32,517 bases of DNA. Origin: Dysgonamonadaceae bacterium (lineage in GTDB: Bacteria > Bacteroidota > Bacteroidia > Bacteroidales > Azobacteroidaceae). The DNA is taken from positions 1-32,517 of the forward strand of contig JAISUN010000008.1 in assembly GCA_031272085.1 (NCBI GenBank). The letters are read 5' to 3'. Under the pieces are notes generated by a model, which did no database searches, was not told where the DNA came from, and was given only the letters and a program-made list of their open reading frames with translations. The number at the start of each line of letters is the position of its first letter. The first letter of the stretch is position 1. Below are positions 23,778 through 32,214 of this stretch, one piece after another. A program made the position numbers and the translations under genes.

Positions 23778-26179
23778 TTAATTTCCAAAGGTTCATCCAC
23801 TTTTTCCGGCGTCAGCGCAATGTCGAGAACTTCGCGGATGTCTTCCACGTAGTGGAAAGTCAGGCCTTTAAGGTACATCGCGTTGATTTCGTCGATGTGG
23901 CGCTTGTTTTCGCGGCAAAGGATTATATCCGTAATTCCGGCGCGTTTGGCGGCGAGGATTTTTTCTTTTATTCCGCCTACCGGCAGCACTTTTCCGCGCA
24001 AGGTCATTTCGCCGGTCATAGCCAGATTCGGGCGTACTTTCCGTTGCGTGAAGGCCGAAACCATCGAGGTCGTCATCGTGATTCCTGCGCTGGGACCGTC
24101 TTTCGGAATTGCGCCTTCGGGAACGTGCAGATGTACGTTCCATTTCGAGAAAACATCTTCCGTGATTCCCAACCGCGAAGCGTGAGCCTTGATGTATTCG
24201 AGCGACAAAATGGCAGACTCTTTCATCACGTCGCCCAGATTGCCGGTCAGCGTGAGTTTGCAGTCTTTGCCTTTGCTGATGCTGGTTTCGATAAACAGGA
24301 TTTCGCCTCCGGCCGCTGTCCAGGCCAATCCGGTAACAAGTCCAGCATACTGGTTGCCTTCGTATTTGTCTTTCAAATACTCCATAGCGCCTAAATATTC
24401 CTGCAAGTCGCTTTCTTTCAGCGAAGTAGGGTGTGGTTTGTTTGCCGCGATTGCAGCCGCTATCCGGCGCATTATTTTGGCAATTTTCTTGTTCAGTTCG
24501 CGGACGCCCGATTCGCGGGTGTAAAATTCTATAATATTTCCAAGCGTTTTTTTCGGAATATCGAACTTGCCGGCCGGGATGCCGTGAACTTCCAACTGGT
24601 GCGGAAGCAGGTGCCGACGGGCAATTTCAATCTTTTCTTCCGTGATGTAGCCGCTTACCTCTATCAGTTCCATACGGTCGAGCAGGGGCGGGGAAATGCT
24701 GTTCAGGGTGTTTGCTGTGGCTATGAAAAGCGCTTTCGACAAGTCGTAATCAATATCCAAATAATTGTCGTGAAACGAGATATTTTGTTCAGGGTCAAGC
24801 ACTTCCAAGAGGGCTGCGCTGGGGTCGCCGTTGTAACTTTGGCCGACCTTATCTATCTCGTCGAGAATTATTACCGGATTCGAGGAACCGGCTTTTTTCA
24901 TACTCTGGATGATGCGGCCGGGCATTGCGCCGATGTATGTCCGCCGGTGTCCGCGGATTTCTGCCTCGTCGTGCAGCCCGCCTAATGACATTCTGACATA
25001 CTTTCTGCCCAAGGCTTCGGCTACCGATTTGCCAAGCGAAGTTTTTCCCACTCCCGGAGGGCCGTAAAGACAGAGAATGGGCGATTTCATATCGCCTTTC
25101 AGTTTCAGCACCGCTAAATGCTCGATAATCCGCTCTTTAACCTTTTCAAGTCCGAAATGGTCTTTATCCAACTGCCTTTTGGCGCGGTTCAAGTTGAAAT
25201 TATCTTTGGTAAAAGTACTCCACGGCAGGGCTACAATCGTCTGGATATACTCCATTTGCGTGGAATAATCGGGCGAATGAGGGTGCAGGCGTTCAAGTTT
25301 CTGCAACTCGTTGTCGAAAACTTTTTTCTGTTCCGGAGTAAATTTTATTTTGGCAGCCTTTTCCTTTATCTCTTTGATTTGCATCTCGTTGATGTTCCCG
25401 CCCAGGGCTTCCTGAATATTTTTCATTTCCTGTTGCAGGAAATATTCGCGCTGCTGCTGGTCGATTTCAACCTGCGTTTTACGACGGATATTTGCCTTAA
25501 TTTCAATCAGTTGCATATCGTGGTCGATAAGCGACAGCAGTTTGTTGAGCCGCTCTTTTACCTCGTCGGTCGCAATCACTTCCTGTTTTTGTTCCGGCGT
25601 GGCTTCGACAGTCGAAAAGGCCAAGTTCAGCAAATAATTGTCGTCTTTCTGGCGGCGCAGCGATTCAAGGACAAATTCAGGCAATCCCATTTTATCGGCT
25701 AACATTTTGAGAGTCATATCTTTAATGGTCTTTATCTGTGCCTTGTATTCCTTGTCCGATTTCGCCGGAAAAACATCTACAAGCATAGAAAAACGGCCTT
25801 TCAAATAAGGGTCTTTCGAGGTAATTTCTTCCAAGCGGATGCGCGTAACGCCCATCAGCAGTACGGTTGTCGAGTCCTCCTCTTCTTTCATTATATCAAT
25901 AACCTTGGCCGCGACGCCTACGGGCAACAAATCGTCAAGTCCGGGGTCGTCGTTAGTTGCGTCTTTTTGGCAGAACACGCCGATAATTCCTTCGTTTTTT
26001 TTGGTTTCCTGCATCAGTTTCAGCGACTTTGAACGCCCCACATTTACGGGCGTAGGGATGCCGGGCAAAAAAAGCATATTTTTCAACGGCAATATAGCGT
26101 GTTCATTATCAAAGTCTTCCCGCTTTACGGCGGCGTTAGTGATAAAAACTTCCATCTGTGAAGTTAAATTTTCGTTCAT
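23774..26179 (-). CDS. lon: ATP-dependent protease La (Lon)
   Basis: An 801-residue cytoplasmic AAA+ protease that degrades misfolded and regulatory proteins. The N-terminal substrate-recognition domain covers about residues 28-230, followed by a coiled-coil region and the AAA+ module with Walker A GPPGVGKT (373-380), Walker B VIILDE (436-441) and a sensor region. The C-terminal serine protease domain has catalytic Ser697 in PKDGPSAG and Lys740 in GGIKEK, the same spacing as Ser679/Lys722 of E. coli Lon. All catalytic residues are present and length is normal for Bacteroidota. It is transcribed alone, convergent with the SusCD operon, with overlapping stop codons. No clear promoter could be identified upstream in the AT-rich gap it shares with the neighbouring divergent gene. 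Confidence 0.96.
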   Translation of the reverse strand: MNENLTSQMEVFITNAAVKREDFDNEHAILPLKNMLFLPGIPTPVNVGRSKSLKLMQETKKNEGIIGVFCQKDATNDDPGLDDLLPVGVAAKVIDIMKEEEDSTTVLLMGVTRIRLEEITSKDPYLKGRFSMLVDVFPAKSDKEYKAQIKTIKDMTLKMLADKMGLPEFVLESLRRQKDDNYLLNLAFSTVEATPEQKQEVIATDEVKERLNKLLSLIDHDMQLIEIKANIRRKTQVEIDQQQREYFLQQEMKNIQEALGGNINEMQIKEIKEKAAKIKFTPEQKKVFDNELQKLERLHPHSPDYSTQMEYIQTIVALPWSTFTKDNFNLNRAKRQLDKDHFGLEKVKERIIEHLAVLKLKGDMKSPILCLYGPPGVGKTSLGKSVAEALGRKYVRMSLGGLHDEAEIRGHRRTYIGAMPGRIIQSMKKAGSSNPVIILDEIDKVGQSYNGDPSAALLEVLDPEQNISFHDNYLDIDYDLSKALFIATANTLNSISPPLLDRMELIEVSGYITEEKIEIARRHLLPHQLEVHGIPAGKFDIPKKTLGNIIEFYTRESGVRELNKKIAKIMRRIAAAIAANKPHPTSLKESDLQEYLGAMEYLKDKYEGNQYAGLVTGLAWTAAGGEILFIETSISKGKDCKLTLTGNLGDVMKESAILSLEYIKAHASRLGITEDVFSKWNVHLHVPEGAIPKDGPSAGITMTTSMVSAFTQRKVRPNLAMTGEMTLRGKVLPVGGIKEKILAAKRAGITDIILCRENKRHIDEINAMYLKGLTFHYVEDIREVLDIALTPEKVDEPLEIN

Positions 26180-26205
26180 TTTTTTTCTACTTCAAAATTT
26201 GTTTC

Positions 26206-26213
26206 TATATTTG
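26206..26213 (+). promoter_or_regulatory. Possible promoter -7 element of the beta-barrel/priA operon
   Basis: TATATTTG matches TAnnTTTG. The upstream element is only a T run with no G. A start site near 26219 leaves just 7 bases before the ATG at 26226 but about 34 before the ATG at 26253, which favours the second start. Confidence 0.42.
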
Positions 26214-26252
26214 TACTCAATTTTTATGCCAAAAGATATTAAATTTAATGAA

Positions 26253-26852
26253 ATGAAAAGGATTTTTTTTACAACTGTCATTATCGCCTTGGCGGTATTT
26301 TCGGCGGAAGCCCAGATAAAAGTGGGCGTAAAAGCCGGTGTTGGAACGACCTCTACGTCCTTTAAAGGGGATGTAATAAATGACTTGGAATCGAATTTTA
26401 CCGGATTTCACGTAGGCCCGATTATTGACGTAACCCTGCCATTGACCGGCATCGGCTTCGATGCGGCTGTTCTTTACTCTCAAAAAGGGTTTAAAATAAA
26501 AAATATCGACCTTGAAGAAAGAGCAAGCACAGTCGATTTTCCGGTTAATCTGAAAATTAAAATGCCTGTGAGCCAGAAAGTTAAAATCTTTGCCGCCGCA
26601 GGGCCTTATTTGAGTTTCAAACTTGCTGGCGACAAATTCGACTTCTCGGAGGCAACCCAACAAATCGAAGATATTTGGGAAAATAAATCTTTCGGCGTTG
26701 GCGCAAATATTGGCGGAGGATTTATTATTGACCACCTTCAAATCGGATTCAATTACAGGGTCAGTTTTTCCGATGAATACGAATCATTGGATTACAGTGA
26801 TTTAAGCGGGAAAAGCAAAGGCTGGTATCTCGAAATGGCGTACTACTTCTGA
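26253..26852 (+). CDS. Small outer-membrane beta-barrel protein (PorT-like)
   Basis: A 199-residue exported protein. The signal peptide is FFTTVIIALAVFSAEA, cleaved near AEAQ, and is followed by about eight predicted beta-strands of the outer-membrane beta-barrel type (KVGVKAGVGTTSTSF, GFHVGPIIDVTLPL, GFDAAVLYSQKGF, FPVNLKIKMP, VKIFAAAGPYLSFKL, FGVGANIGGGF, HLQIGFNYRVSFSDEY), ending in the aromatic AYYF. The start at 26253 is chosen over 26226 because it gives a normal signal peptide and leader. The stop overlaps the priA start by one base (TGATG), so priA translation is probably coupled to it. The barrel resembles PorT-type proteins, but no type IX secretion role can be claimed. Confidence 0.82.
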   Translation: MKRIFFTTVIIALAVFSAEAQIKVGVKAGVGTTSTSFKGDVINDLESNFTGFHVGPIIDVTLPLTGIGFDAAVLYSQKGFKIKNIDLEERASTVDFPVNLKIKMPVSQKVKIFAAAGPYLSFKLAGDKFDFSEATQQIEDIWENKSFGVGANIGGGFIIDHLQIGFNYRVSFSDEYESLDYSDLSGKSKGWYLEMAYYF

Positions 26853-28861
26853 TGTTTGCCGAAATTATTCTGCCTGTCCCGCTTTCCGACGCCTATACTT
26901 ACAGCGTCCCGCCGGAAATGGAAAGTAAAATCCGCATCGGGAGCCTTGTTCGGGTCAGTTTCGGGCGGACAAAAGAATATTGGGGAGTCGCCACTTCCAT
27001 AAGCGGCGGCGCCCCTGATTCGCAATATCAGATAAAACCTTTGCTCGAAATAGAAGAAGGAACCGCGCCAGTTACCGAACTGCAAATCCGCTTTTGGCGC
27101 TGGCTTTCGGAATATTATATTTGCAGCCTCGGCGAGGTTTGCCGCGCCGCCCTGCCTTTTTCCCTGACTTCCGAAAAGCCTCCTTTGAGCAAAAAACGAC
27201 GGAAAAAAGCCGAAGCGAAACAGCAAACGCTCATCCCGCCGAATCCGCTTTCTGCTCTGCAACAAACTGCATTTGAGCAGATTAAAGACAGTTTTCTGTC
27301 AAAAGACGTTTGCCTGCTGCACGGCGTAACGGCTTCGGGAAAAACGGAAATTTATATCAACCTGATAAACGAAACTCTGAAATCAGGCCGCCAAGCGCTT
27401 TACCTTTTGCCCGAAATTGCCCTCACAGCCCAGATTACCGACCGCTTGCGAGCCTTTTTCGGCAGCCGAATGGACGTTTATCATTCGCGAATTACCGAAG
27501 CCGCCCGCGAAGAAATCTGGAAAAAACTGCGCGAAGACGGCTCCCCAAGGCTGATTCTCGGCGTCCGCTCATCGCTTTTCCTGCCGTTTTCCGACCTTGG
27601 CCTCGTAATTGTTGATGAAGAACACGAGCCGAGTTACAAGCAGCAAGACCCTGTTCCGCGCTACAACGCCCGAAACGCAGCCGCTGTCCTCGCGCGTTTT
27701 CATAATGCGAAAACCCTCTTGGGCAGCGCAACTCCAAGCATAGAATCTTATCACAATGCAATGTCAGGAAAATACGGCTACGTCCGCCTCGACCGCCGTT
27801 TTCTCGAAACAGAGTTGCCGAGCGTCTATCCTGTTGATGTTAAGGAACTTCGCCGCAAAAAGAAGATGAAAGGCCTGTTTTCCCCCCTACTGAAAGAGAA
27901 AATGGAGCAAGTTCTGCAACGCGGCGAACAGATTCTGCTTTTCCACAACCGGCGCGGATTTTCGCAAACTCTCGCCTGCAAGCAGTGCGAATGGACGCCC
28001 CGATGCCGCTATTGCGACGTCAGCCTCTGGTACCACAAACAAACAAACCGCCTGATTTGCCACTATTGCGGACGAACCTACCAAATCCCAAAAACCTGCC
28101 CCGAATGTGGTTCCGACGAACTGAAACCCTGGGGCTTCGGCACCGAAAAAGTTGAGGAAGAAATCCGCAAACTCTTTCCCCAAGCCGCTGTCGAGCGGAT
28201 GGATTCCGATACAACCAAAAAACGGCATACTGCCGACGATATAATTTCCCGCTTCGAGAACGGCGAAACGCAAATTTTAGTCGGCACCCAAATGACTGCC
28301 AAAGGGCTGGATTTCGGCAATTTAAGCCTCGTCGCAATCCTTAATGCCGATTCGCTGATGAATTTGCCGGATTTCAGAGCCTACGAGCGGGCTTTCCAAC
28401 TGATTTCGCAGGTTGCCGGTCGTGCCGGACGGCGGAAAACCCGCGGCGAGGTCGTCCTGCAAACTTCCGACCCCGAACATCCGCTGATTCAAATGGCGCT
28501 CGCCAACGACTACGAGGCAATGTACGGCCGGCAGTCCGAAGAACGCCGCCTGTTCCGCTATCCGCCGTGGTTCAGGATTATTTTTATCGACCTGAAACAC
28601 AGCAAGGAAAATATAGTAAGCGACGCCGCAAACCGCTTCGCCCAAATACTCCGAATTTCGCTCGGCGACCGCGTTCTGGGGCCGGACAAACCGCCCGTAG
28701 GACGAGTTAAAAACCAATCAATCCGCCGGATAATGCTGAAAATAGAAACCGGAGCATCGACCGTCCAACTCCGCAACTTGCTGAAACAGACGCAAAACAA
28801 CCTCCTTGCCAATGTCGCTTTCCGCTACGTTTCTTTCCGCTACGACGTTGACCCTTTGTAG
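26852..28861 (+). CDS. priA: Primosomal protein N' (replication restart helicase PriA), short form
   Basis: A 669-residue superfamily 2 helicase that reloads the replisome at stalled forks. The N-terminal 3'-DNA-binding domain spans about residues 1-105 (MFAEIILPVPLSDAYTYSVP). Walker A is HGVTASGKTE (157-166), the DEEH box is in VIVDEEHEPSYKQQDPVPRY, and motif III follows in LLGSATPS. Eight cysteines in four CxxC pairs (CKQC, CRYC, CHYC, CPEC) bind two zinc ions. Motifs V and VI are in LVGTQMTAKGLDF and ISQVAGRAGR. Walker A comes about 66 residues earlier than in E. coli PriA, and a short Lys-rich linker (about 107-133) replaces the winged-helix domain. It is co-transcribed with the barrel gene. 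The helicase core looks fully intact. Confidence 0.96.
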   Translation: MFAEIILPVPLSDAYTYSVPPEMESKIRIGSLVRVSFGRTKEYWGVATSISGGAPDSQYQIKPLLEIEEGTAPVTELQIRFWRWLSEYYICSLGEVCRAALPFSLTSEKPPLSKKRRKKAEAKQQTLIPPNPLSALQQTAFEQIKDSFLSKDVCLLHGVTASGKTEIYINLINETLKSGRQALYLLPEIALTAQITDRLRAFFGSRMDVYHSRITEAAREEIWKKLREDGSPRLILGVRSSLFLPFSDLGLVIVDEEHEPSYKQQDPVPRYNARNAAAVLARFHNAKTLLGSATPSIESYHNAMSGKYGYVRLDRRFLETELPSVYPVDVKELRRKKKMKGLFSPLLKEKMEQVLQRGEQILLFHNRRGFSQTLACKQCEWTPRCRYCDVSLWYHKQTNRLICHYCGRTYQIPKTCPECGSDELKPWGFGTEKVEEEIRKLFPQAAVERMDSDTTKKRHTADDIISRFENGETQILVGTQMTAKGLDFGNLSLVAILNADSLMNLPDFRAYERAFQLISQVAGRAGRRKTRGEVVLQTSDPEHPLIQMALANDYEAMYGRQSEERRLFRYPPWFRIIFIDLKHSKENIVSDAANRFAQILRISLGDRVLGPDKPPVGRVKNQSIRRIMLKIETGASTVQLRNLLKQTQNNLLANVAFRYVSFRYDVDPL

Positions 28862-28866
28862 AAAAC

Positions 28867-28902
28867 AAAAAATCCCGCAAGTCGAAAGGCTGGCGGGATT
28901 TT
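28867..28902. terminator. Bidirectional terminator between priA and the glycan operon
   Basis: AAAATCCCGC (28869-28878) pairs with GCGGGATTTT (28893-28902). Inside, AGTC/GGCT can extend the stem to a GAAA tetraloop. T-rich sequence follows on both strands, more strongly on the minus strand (A run 28867-28872). It lies 5 bases after the priA stop and 94 bases past the glycan operon's last stop. Confidence 0.8.
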
Positions 28903-28995
28903 CAGGATAAATAGTTTCAAATGTATCAGTCGGCGAGATATTCTGTTTTCTTAAATCACGATGTAGATATAAATAAAATCAATTATATAGATGGT

Positions 28996-30996
28996 CTAAT
29001 AGAAAACATCTATGGGGGGGGGTAATTCGACTGTTTCTTCTTCCTCAATGCTGTCTAACTCGCAGTAAATGGAGTTGTTGCTGATGTATTCGGGAACGAT
29101 TTCCTTCATTTTTGCAACAATGTCCATCCTCGGACCGGTGTCGGTAAGTTTTATCAGTTCGTCGATTTGCGGAAGAATTTTTGACGGCTCGACGTCGCGG
29201 ATTTTTCCAATCAGGATTTTTTCGTGAATGCCGGATGCTTGCGCTTCTTCGCTGTACAGCAGTTCTTCGTACAGTTTTTCGCCCGGTCTCAATCCTGTAA
29301 AAACTATGTCGATGTCTTTATATGGTTCGTAGCCCGAAAGTCGAATCATTTCTTCGGCTAACTCCTTGATTTTGACCGATTCGCCCATATCGAACACGAA
29401 TATTTCGCCGCCCTTGCCAAAGTTGCCTGCTTCCAAAACCAAACTGCACGCTTCGGGAATGGTCATAAAGAAGCGGAAAATTTCGGGGTCTGTAACCGTA
29501 ACCGGCCCGCCCTGTCGGATTTGTTCGGTAAACCGAGGAACAACGGAACCGTTGGAACCAAGCACGTTTCCAAAACGGGTCGTGATAAAACGGGTATGCG
29601 GCTTCGTTTCGTCTTTTCCAAGATGATTGGCGAGGATTCGGACATAAATTTCGGCAATTCTTTTCGATGCGCCCATCACGTTGCTCGGATTCACAGCCTT
29701 GTCGGTCGAAATCATCACAAAACATTCGGCATTGTATTCCGCCGCGAGGTCGGCCACGTTTTTTGTTCCCAGAACATTAGTCAAAACAGCCTCTTCGGGG
29801 TGCATTTCCATCAGCGGAACGTGCTTATAAGCCGCTGCGTGATAGACGTATTGCGGATGATATTTTTCAAAAATCCTCCGCATCCGCTTGCGGTTTCTCG
29901 TGTCGAAAATCAGCGGAATGTACTTTATATCGGAAAATTTGTCGTCAAGTTCCGTATTCAACTCGTGGAGCGGACTTTCGGCAACGTCGCAAAGCAGCAG
30001 GATTTCGGGATTGAAACCGCACAACTGCCTCACAATCTCGCTGCCAATCGAGCCTGCGGCGCCTGTAACAAGCACCGTTTTGCCCTCAATATTACTGCGA
30101 ATCGACTCGGTATTAATTTCTATCGGCGGACGGCGCAACAAGTCTTCAATGTTGATGTTCTTGATTTTATGAGTATTCAGGCCGTTTTGCCACTCTTCCA
30201 ACGGAGGCACGCTCAAAAGTTCAATGTTATTGTGGTAACATATTTCGGCGAGCAACCGCTTTTCGTTCCGCTCAATGTGTTGAGGGTCAATCAGTATGGC
30301 CTTTATATCTTCAAATTTATGCGTGTTTGCAAACAGCTTGTTACGCGAGTAAACCGGCTGTCCTATAATCCTTTGCCCGCTGCCCGTTTTGGGGCTTACA
30401 AATCCGGCAACACGGTAAGGCAGGCTCATATTTGCGTTTATCATTTTTGCCAAACTTATTTCAGGAGCGCTAACTCCGTATATCAGAATGGGTTTTTTCT
30501 TGTTTTTCGCATTGTTCATATACGAAAGGTCGAAAAGCAGCCTGACTGCCATCCGGAAGAAGAAAATAAACCCGAAAGTCAGCAGGAAATTGATGAAGAA
30601 ACTGATTTTTGAAAGCGGCGAATACTGAAAATTAACCGAGTAAATCTTGTTTATTACTATAAAAAAGACGTTTGCGAACAATACGGCGATGAAAATACGC
30701 ATCGCGTCGCGGTAAGTCGAATAGCGGATTATCCGGCTGTGCGTCTTGAAAATCAGGAAAAACGCTCCTGAAATTACCACTACCGCCGCCAATTTTCCCC
30801 AAAAATACTGCCATAGCGAAGTTTGACCCGCAAGTTGGCTGCAAACCAAACAGGTTAAGGTAAATGAAACGGCGGCAATCATCAAGTCGGCGAAAAATAT
30901 TATCCTATGCGAAAGATAAGGAAATGCGCTGACTTTGGCCATTATCCGGTCCGATATTTTATAGCCGAATTTTAATATTGAAGTTTTGTTAATCAT
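28996..30996 (-). CDS. FlaA1/PglF/WbpM-like nucleoside-diphosphate sugar 4,6-dehydratase
   Basis: A 666-residue membrane enzyme. Four hydrophobic helices lie in about residues 31-155, followed by a CoA-binding-like linker domain (about 168-270) and a C-terminal SDR domain with NAD-binding GAAGSIGSE (312-320). Catalytic elements are MISTDKAVNPSN (428-439) and MGASKR with Met441 and Lys445, the MxxxK form used by this subfamily in place of YxxxK. RFGNVLGSNGSVVP and FTGLRPGEKLYEELL follow. The reaction is probably UDP-GlcNAc 4,6-dehydration (with or without C5 epimerisation). The start overlaps the upstream sugar transferase by eight bases. A run of nine C on the coding strand near the 3' end encodes Pro-Pro-Pro seven codons before the stop. 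Confidence 0.93.
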   Translation of the reverse strand: MINKTSILKFGYKISDRIMAKVSAFPYLSHRIIFFADLMIAAVSFTLTCLVCSQLAGQTSLWQYFWGKLAAVVVISGAFFLIFKTHSRIIRYSTYRDAMRIFIAVLFANVFFIVINKIYSVNFQYSPLSKISFFINFLLTFGFIFFFRMAVRLLFDLSYMNNAKNKKKPILIYGVSAPEISLAKMINANMSLPYRVAGFVSPKTGSGQRIIGQPVYSRNKLFANTHKFEDIKAILIDPQHIERNEKRLLAEICYHNNIELLSVPPLEEWQNGLNTHKIKNINIEDLLRRPPIEINTESIRSNIEGKTVLVTGAAGSIGSEIVRQLCGFNPEILLLCDVAESPLHELNTELDDKFSDIKYIPLIFDTRNRKRMRRIFEKYHPQYVYHAAAYKHVPLMEMHPEEAVLTNVLGTKNVADLAAEYNAECFVMISTDKAVNPSNVMGASKRIAEIYVRILANHLGKDETKPHTRFITTRFGNVLGSNGSVVPRFTEQIRQGGPVTVTDPEIFRFFMTIPEACSLVLEAGNFGKGGEIFVFDMGESVKIKELAEEMIRLSGYEPYKDIDIVFTGLRPGEKLYEELLYSEEAQASGIHEKILIGKIRDVEPSKILPQIDELIKLTDTGPRMDIVAKMKEIVPEYISNNSIYCELDSIEEEETVELPPPIDVFY

Positions 30997-31594
30997 TTCC
31001 TGTAAAAAATTCCATTGTTACGTCTTTTCCGGCGTTAATTCCTTTACCGGCAAAGACTTTGTTTATTGTTAAGAGTATAATTTTAAAATCTGTGCGGAAC
31101 GACAAATTGTCCACGTACCAAACGTCGTATTCAAATTTTTGCTTCCACGAAATGGCATTCCGGCCGTTAACCTGCGCCCAGCCTGTGATTCCGGGCAATA
31201 CTTCGTGCCTGCGCTTCTGGAAATCGCTGTAAAGCGGCAAATATTCCGGCAGCAACGGGCGCGGCCCAACGAGCGACATTTCGCCTTTCAACACGTTGAA
31301 TAATTGGGGAATCTCGTCGAACGAAGTATTCCTCAAAAATTTGCCCGTGCCTGTAATACGCTCAACATCAGGCAGTAAGCAGCCATAAATGTCTTTTCTG
31401 TCGTTCATCGTTTTGAACTTAATCAGTCTAAATATCTTTCCATCTTTTCCGGGACGTTCCTGTACAAAAAAAACTTTCCCGTCGTTTGTAATAAACAGTA
31501 TCGCCGCCACTATGAGAATCAGTGGCGATAATACCGCTAATCCGCAAAGCGCAGCGCAAAAATCCATAAGCCGCTTGAAATAATGTTTGTACAC
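30989..31594 (-). CDS. PglC/WcaJ-type phosphoglycosyl transferase (bacterial sugar transferase)
   Basis: A 201-residue membrane-embedded enzyme that transfers a phospho-sugar from a nucleotide sugar to undecaprenyl phosphate, starting a surface glycan. It is the short, single-domain type: basic YKHYFKRLMDF, a reentrant hydrophobic segment (about 13-36), RPGKDGKIFRLIKFKTM, and the catalytic Asp93-Glu94 in NTSFDEIPQLFNVLKGEMSL, then VGPRP. The Asp-Glu positions are the same as in Campylobacter PglC. The C-terminal GITGWAQVNGRN and FEYDVWYVDN motifs are intact. The start codon is GTG, immediately after the Uma2 stop, and is supported because family members start with MYKH. The gene overlaps the FlaA1-like gene by eight bases, which suggests coupled translation. 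Confidence 0.93.
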   Translation of the reverse strand: MYKHYFKRLMDFCAALCGLAVLSPLILIVAAILFITNDGKVFFVQERPGKDGKIFRLIKFKTMNDRKDIYGCLLPDVERITGTGKFLRNTSFDEIPQLFNVLKGEMSLVGPRPLLPEYLPLYSDFQKRRHEVLPGITGWAQVNGRNAISWKQKFEYDVWYVDNLSFRTDFKIILLTINKVFAGKGINAGKDVTMEFFTGND

Positions 31595-32173
31595 TTAAAA
31601 AACTTCTTTCAAGTCAATGCTTTCGTCCTCAAAAATACCAACGGGTATAGTTCCGGTATCGAATTTTGTCCCTTTGTCATACTTTCCGTCGGCCTGCAAC
31701 ACAAATTTTACTATCGATTTTTCGTATGGAAAAACAACCCAATACTCCTTTACGCCCGCTGCTTCGTAAATATTGAACTTGTCGTTCAGGTCGTACTTTG
31801 CGGTTGCCGCCGATTGAACTTCAACTATCAAATCGGGCGCACCAAGGCAGCCCCGCTCGTCAATTTTCGAGGGGTCGCAAATCACGCACAAATCAGGCTG
31901 TACAACGGTATCTATCTTATCGTCGTCTTTTTCGCCGTTCTTCGGCAGGCGCACGTCAAACGGCGCATGAAATACTTCGCATTTTCCTTTGTGTTTCTTT
32001 ATTATGCGAATCATTTCGTACGCTAACCTAATATTAACTTTTTGATGAGAAGCAGTAGGCGCCGGCGACATCATTTTTATGAAGCCGTTCAGCAGTTCGC
32101 GCATCTTATCATCCATCCAGGTAAGGTAATCGGCGAAAGTGTATCGTTTGTCCAATTCTAACGCAATTTCCAT
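31595..32173 (-). CDS. Uma2 family (DUF820) putative restriction endonuclease-fold protein
   Basis: A 192-residue protein of the Uma2/DUF820 family with a PD-(D/E)xK nuclease fold. Visible family motifs are FADYLTWMDDKMRELLNGFIKMMSPAPTASHQ at the N-terminus (first part spans residues 13-30), VVQPDLCVICDP (91-101), GAPDLIVEVQSAATAKYD (111-128, Asp114 and Glu118) and LNDKFNIYEAAGVKEYWVV. The start at 32173 is preferred over one at 32296, which would run into the upstream gene. Members are predicted nucleases, but a clear biological role is not established. It lies between an aminotransferase and a sugar transferase in a glycan operon, with 41 and 0 bases to its neighbours, so it is probably co-transcribed with genes of unrelated function. 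Confidence 0.85.
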   Translation of the reverse strand: MEIALELDKRYTFADYLTWMDDKMRELLNGFIKMMSPAPTASHQKVNIRLAYEMIRIIKKHKGKCEVFHAPFDVRLPKNGEKDDDKIDTVVQPDLCVICDPSKIDERGCLGAPDLIVEVQSAATAKYDLNDKFNIYEAAGVKEYWVVFPYEKSIVKFVLQADGKYDKGTKFDTGTIPVGIFEDESIDLKEVF

Positions 32174-32214
32174 AGAAATTTCAATAACTTTTCCGCCGCA
32201 AAGATAATAAATAT

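Noticed and set aside
25839-26225. Upstream extension of the small beta-barrel gene into lon
   Set aside because: The extra residues are antisense to lon and show no domain. The normal signal peptide begins at 26253.
28903-28995. Possible short gene or riboswitch in the gap after the priA terminator
   Set aside because: AT-rich sequence of under 100 bases with no start-stop frame of interest and no stable stem.
29521-30612. Long plus-strand open frame of about 360 codons opposite the FlaA1-like gene
   Set aside because: It is antisense to a gene with clear conserved motifs, has no recognisable domain, and its composition is that of a shadow frame.
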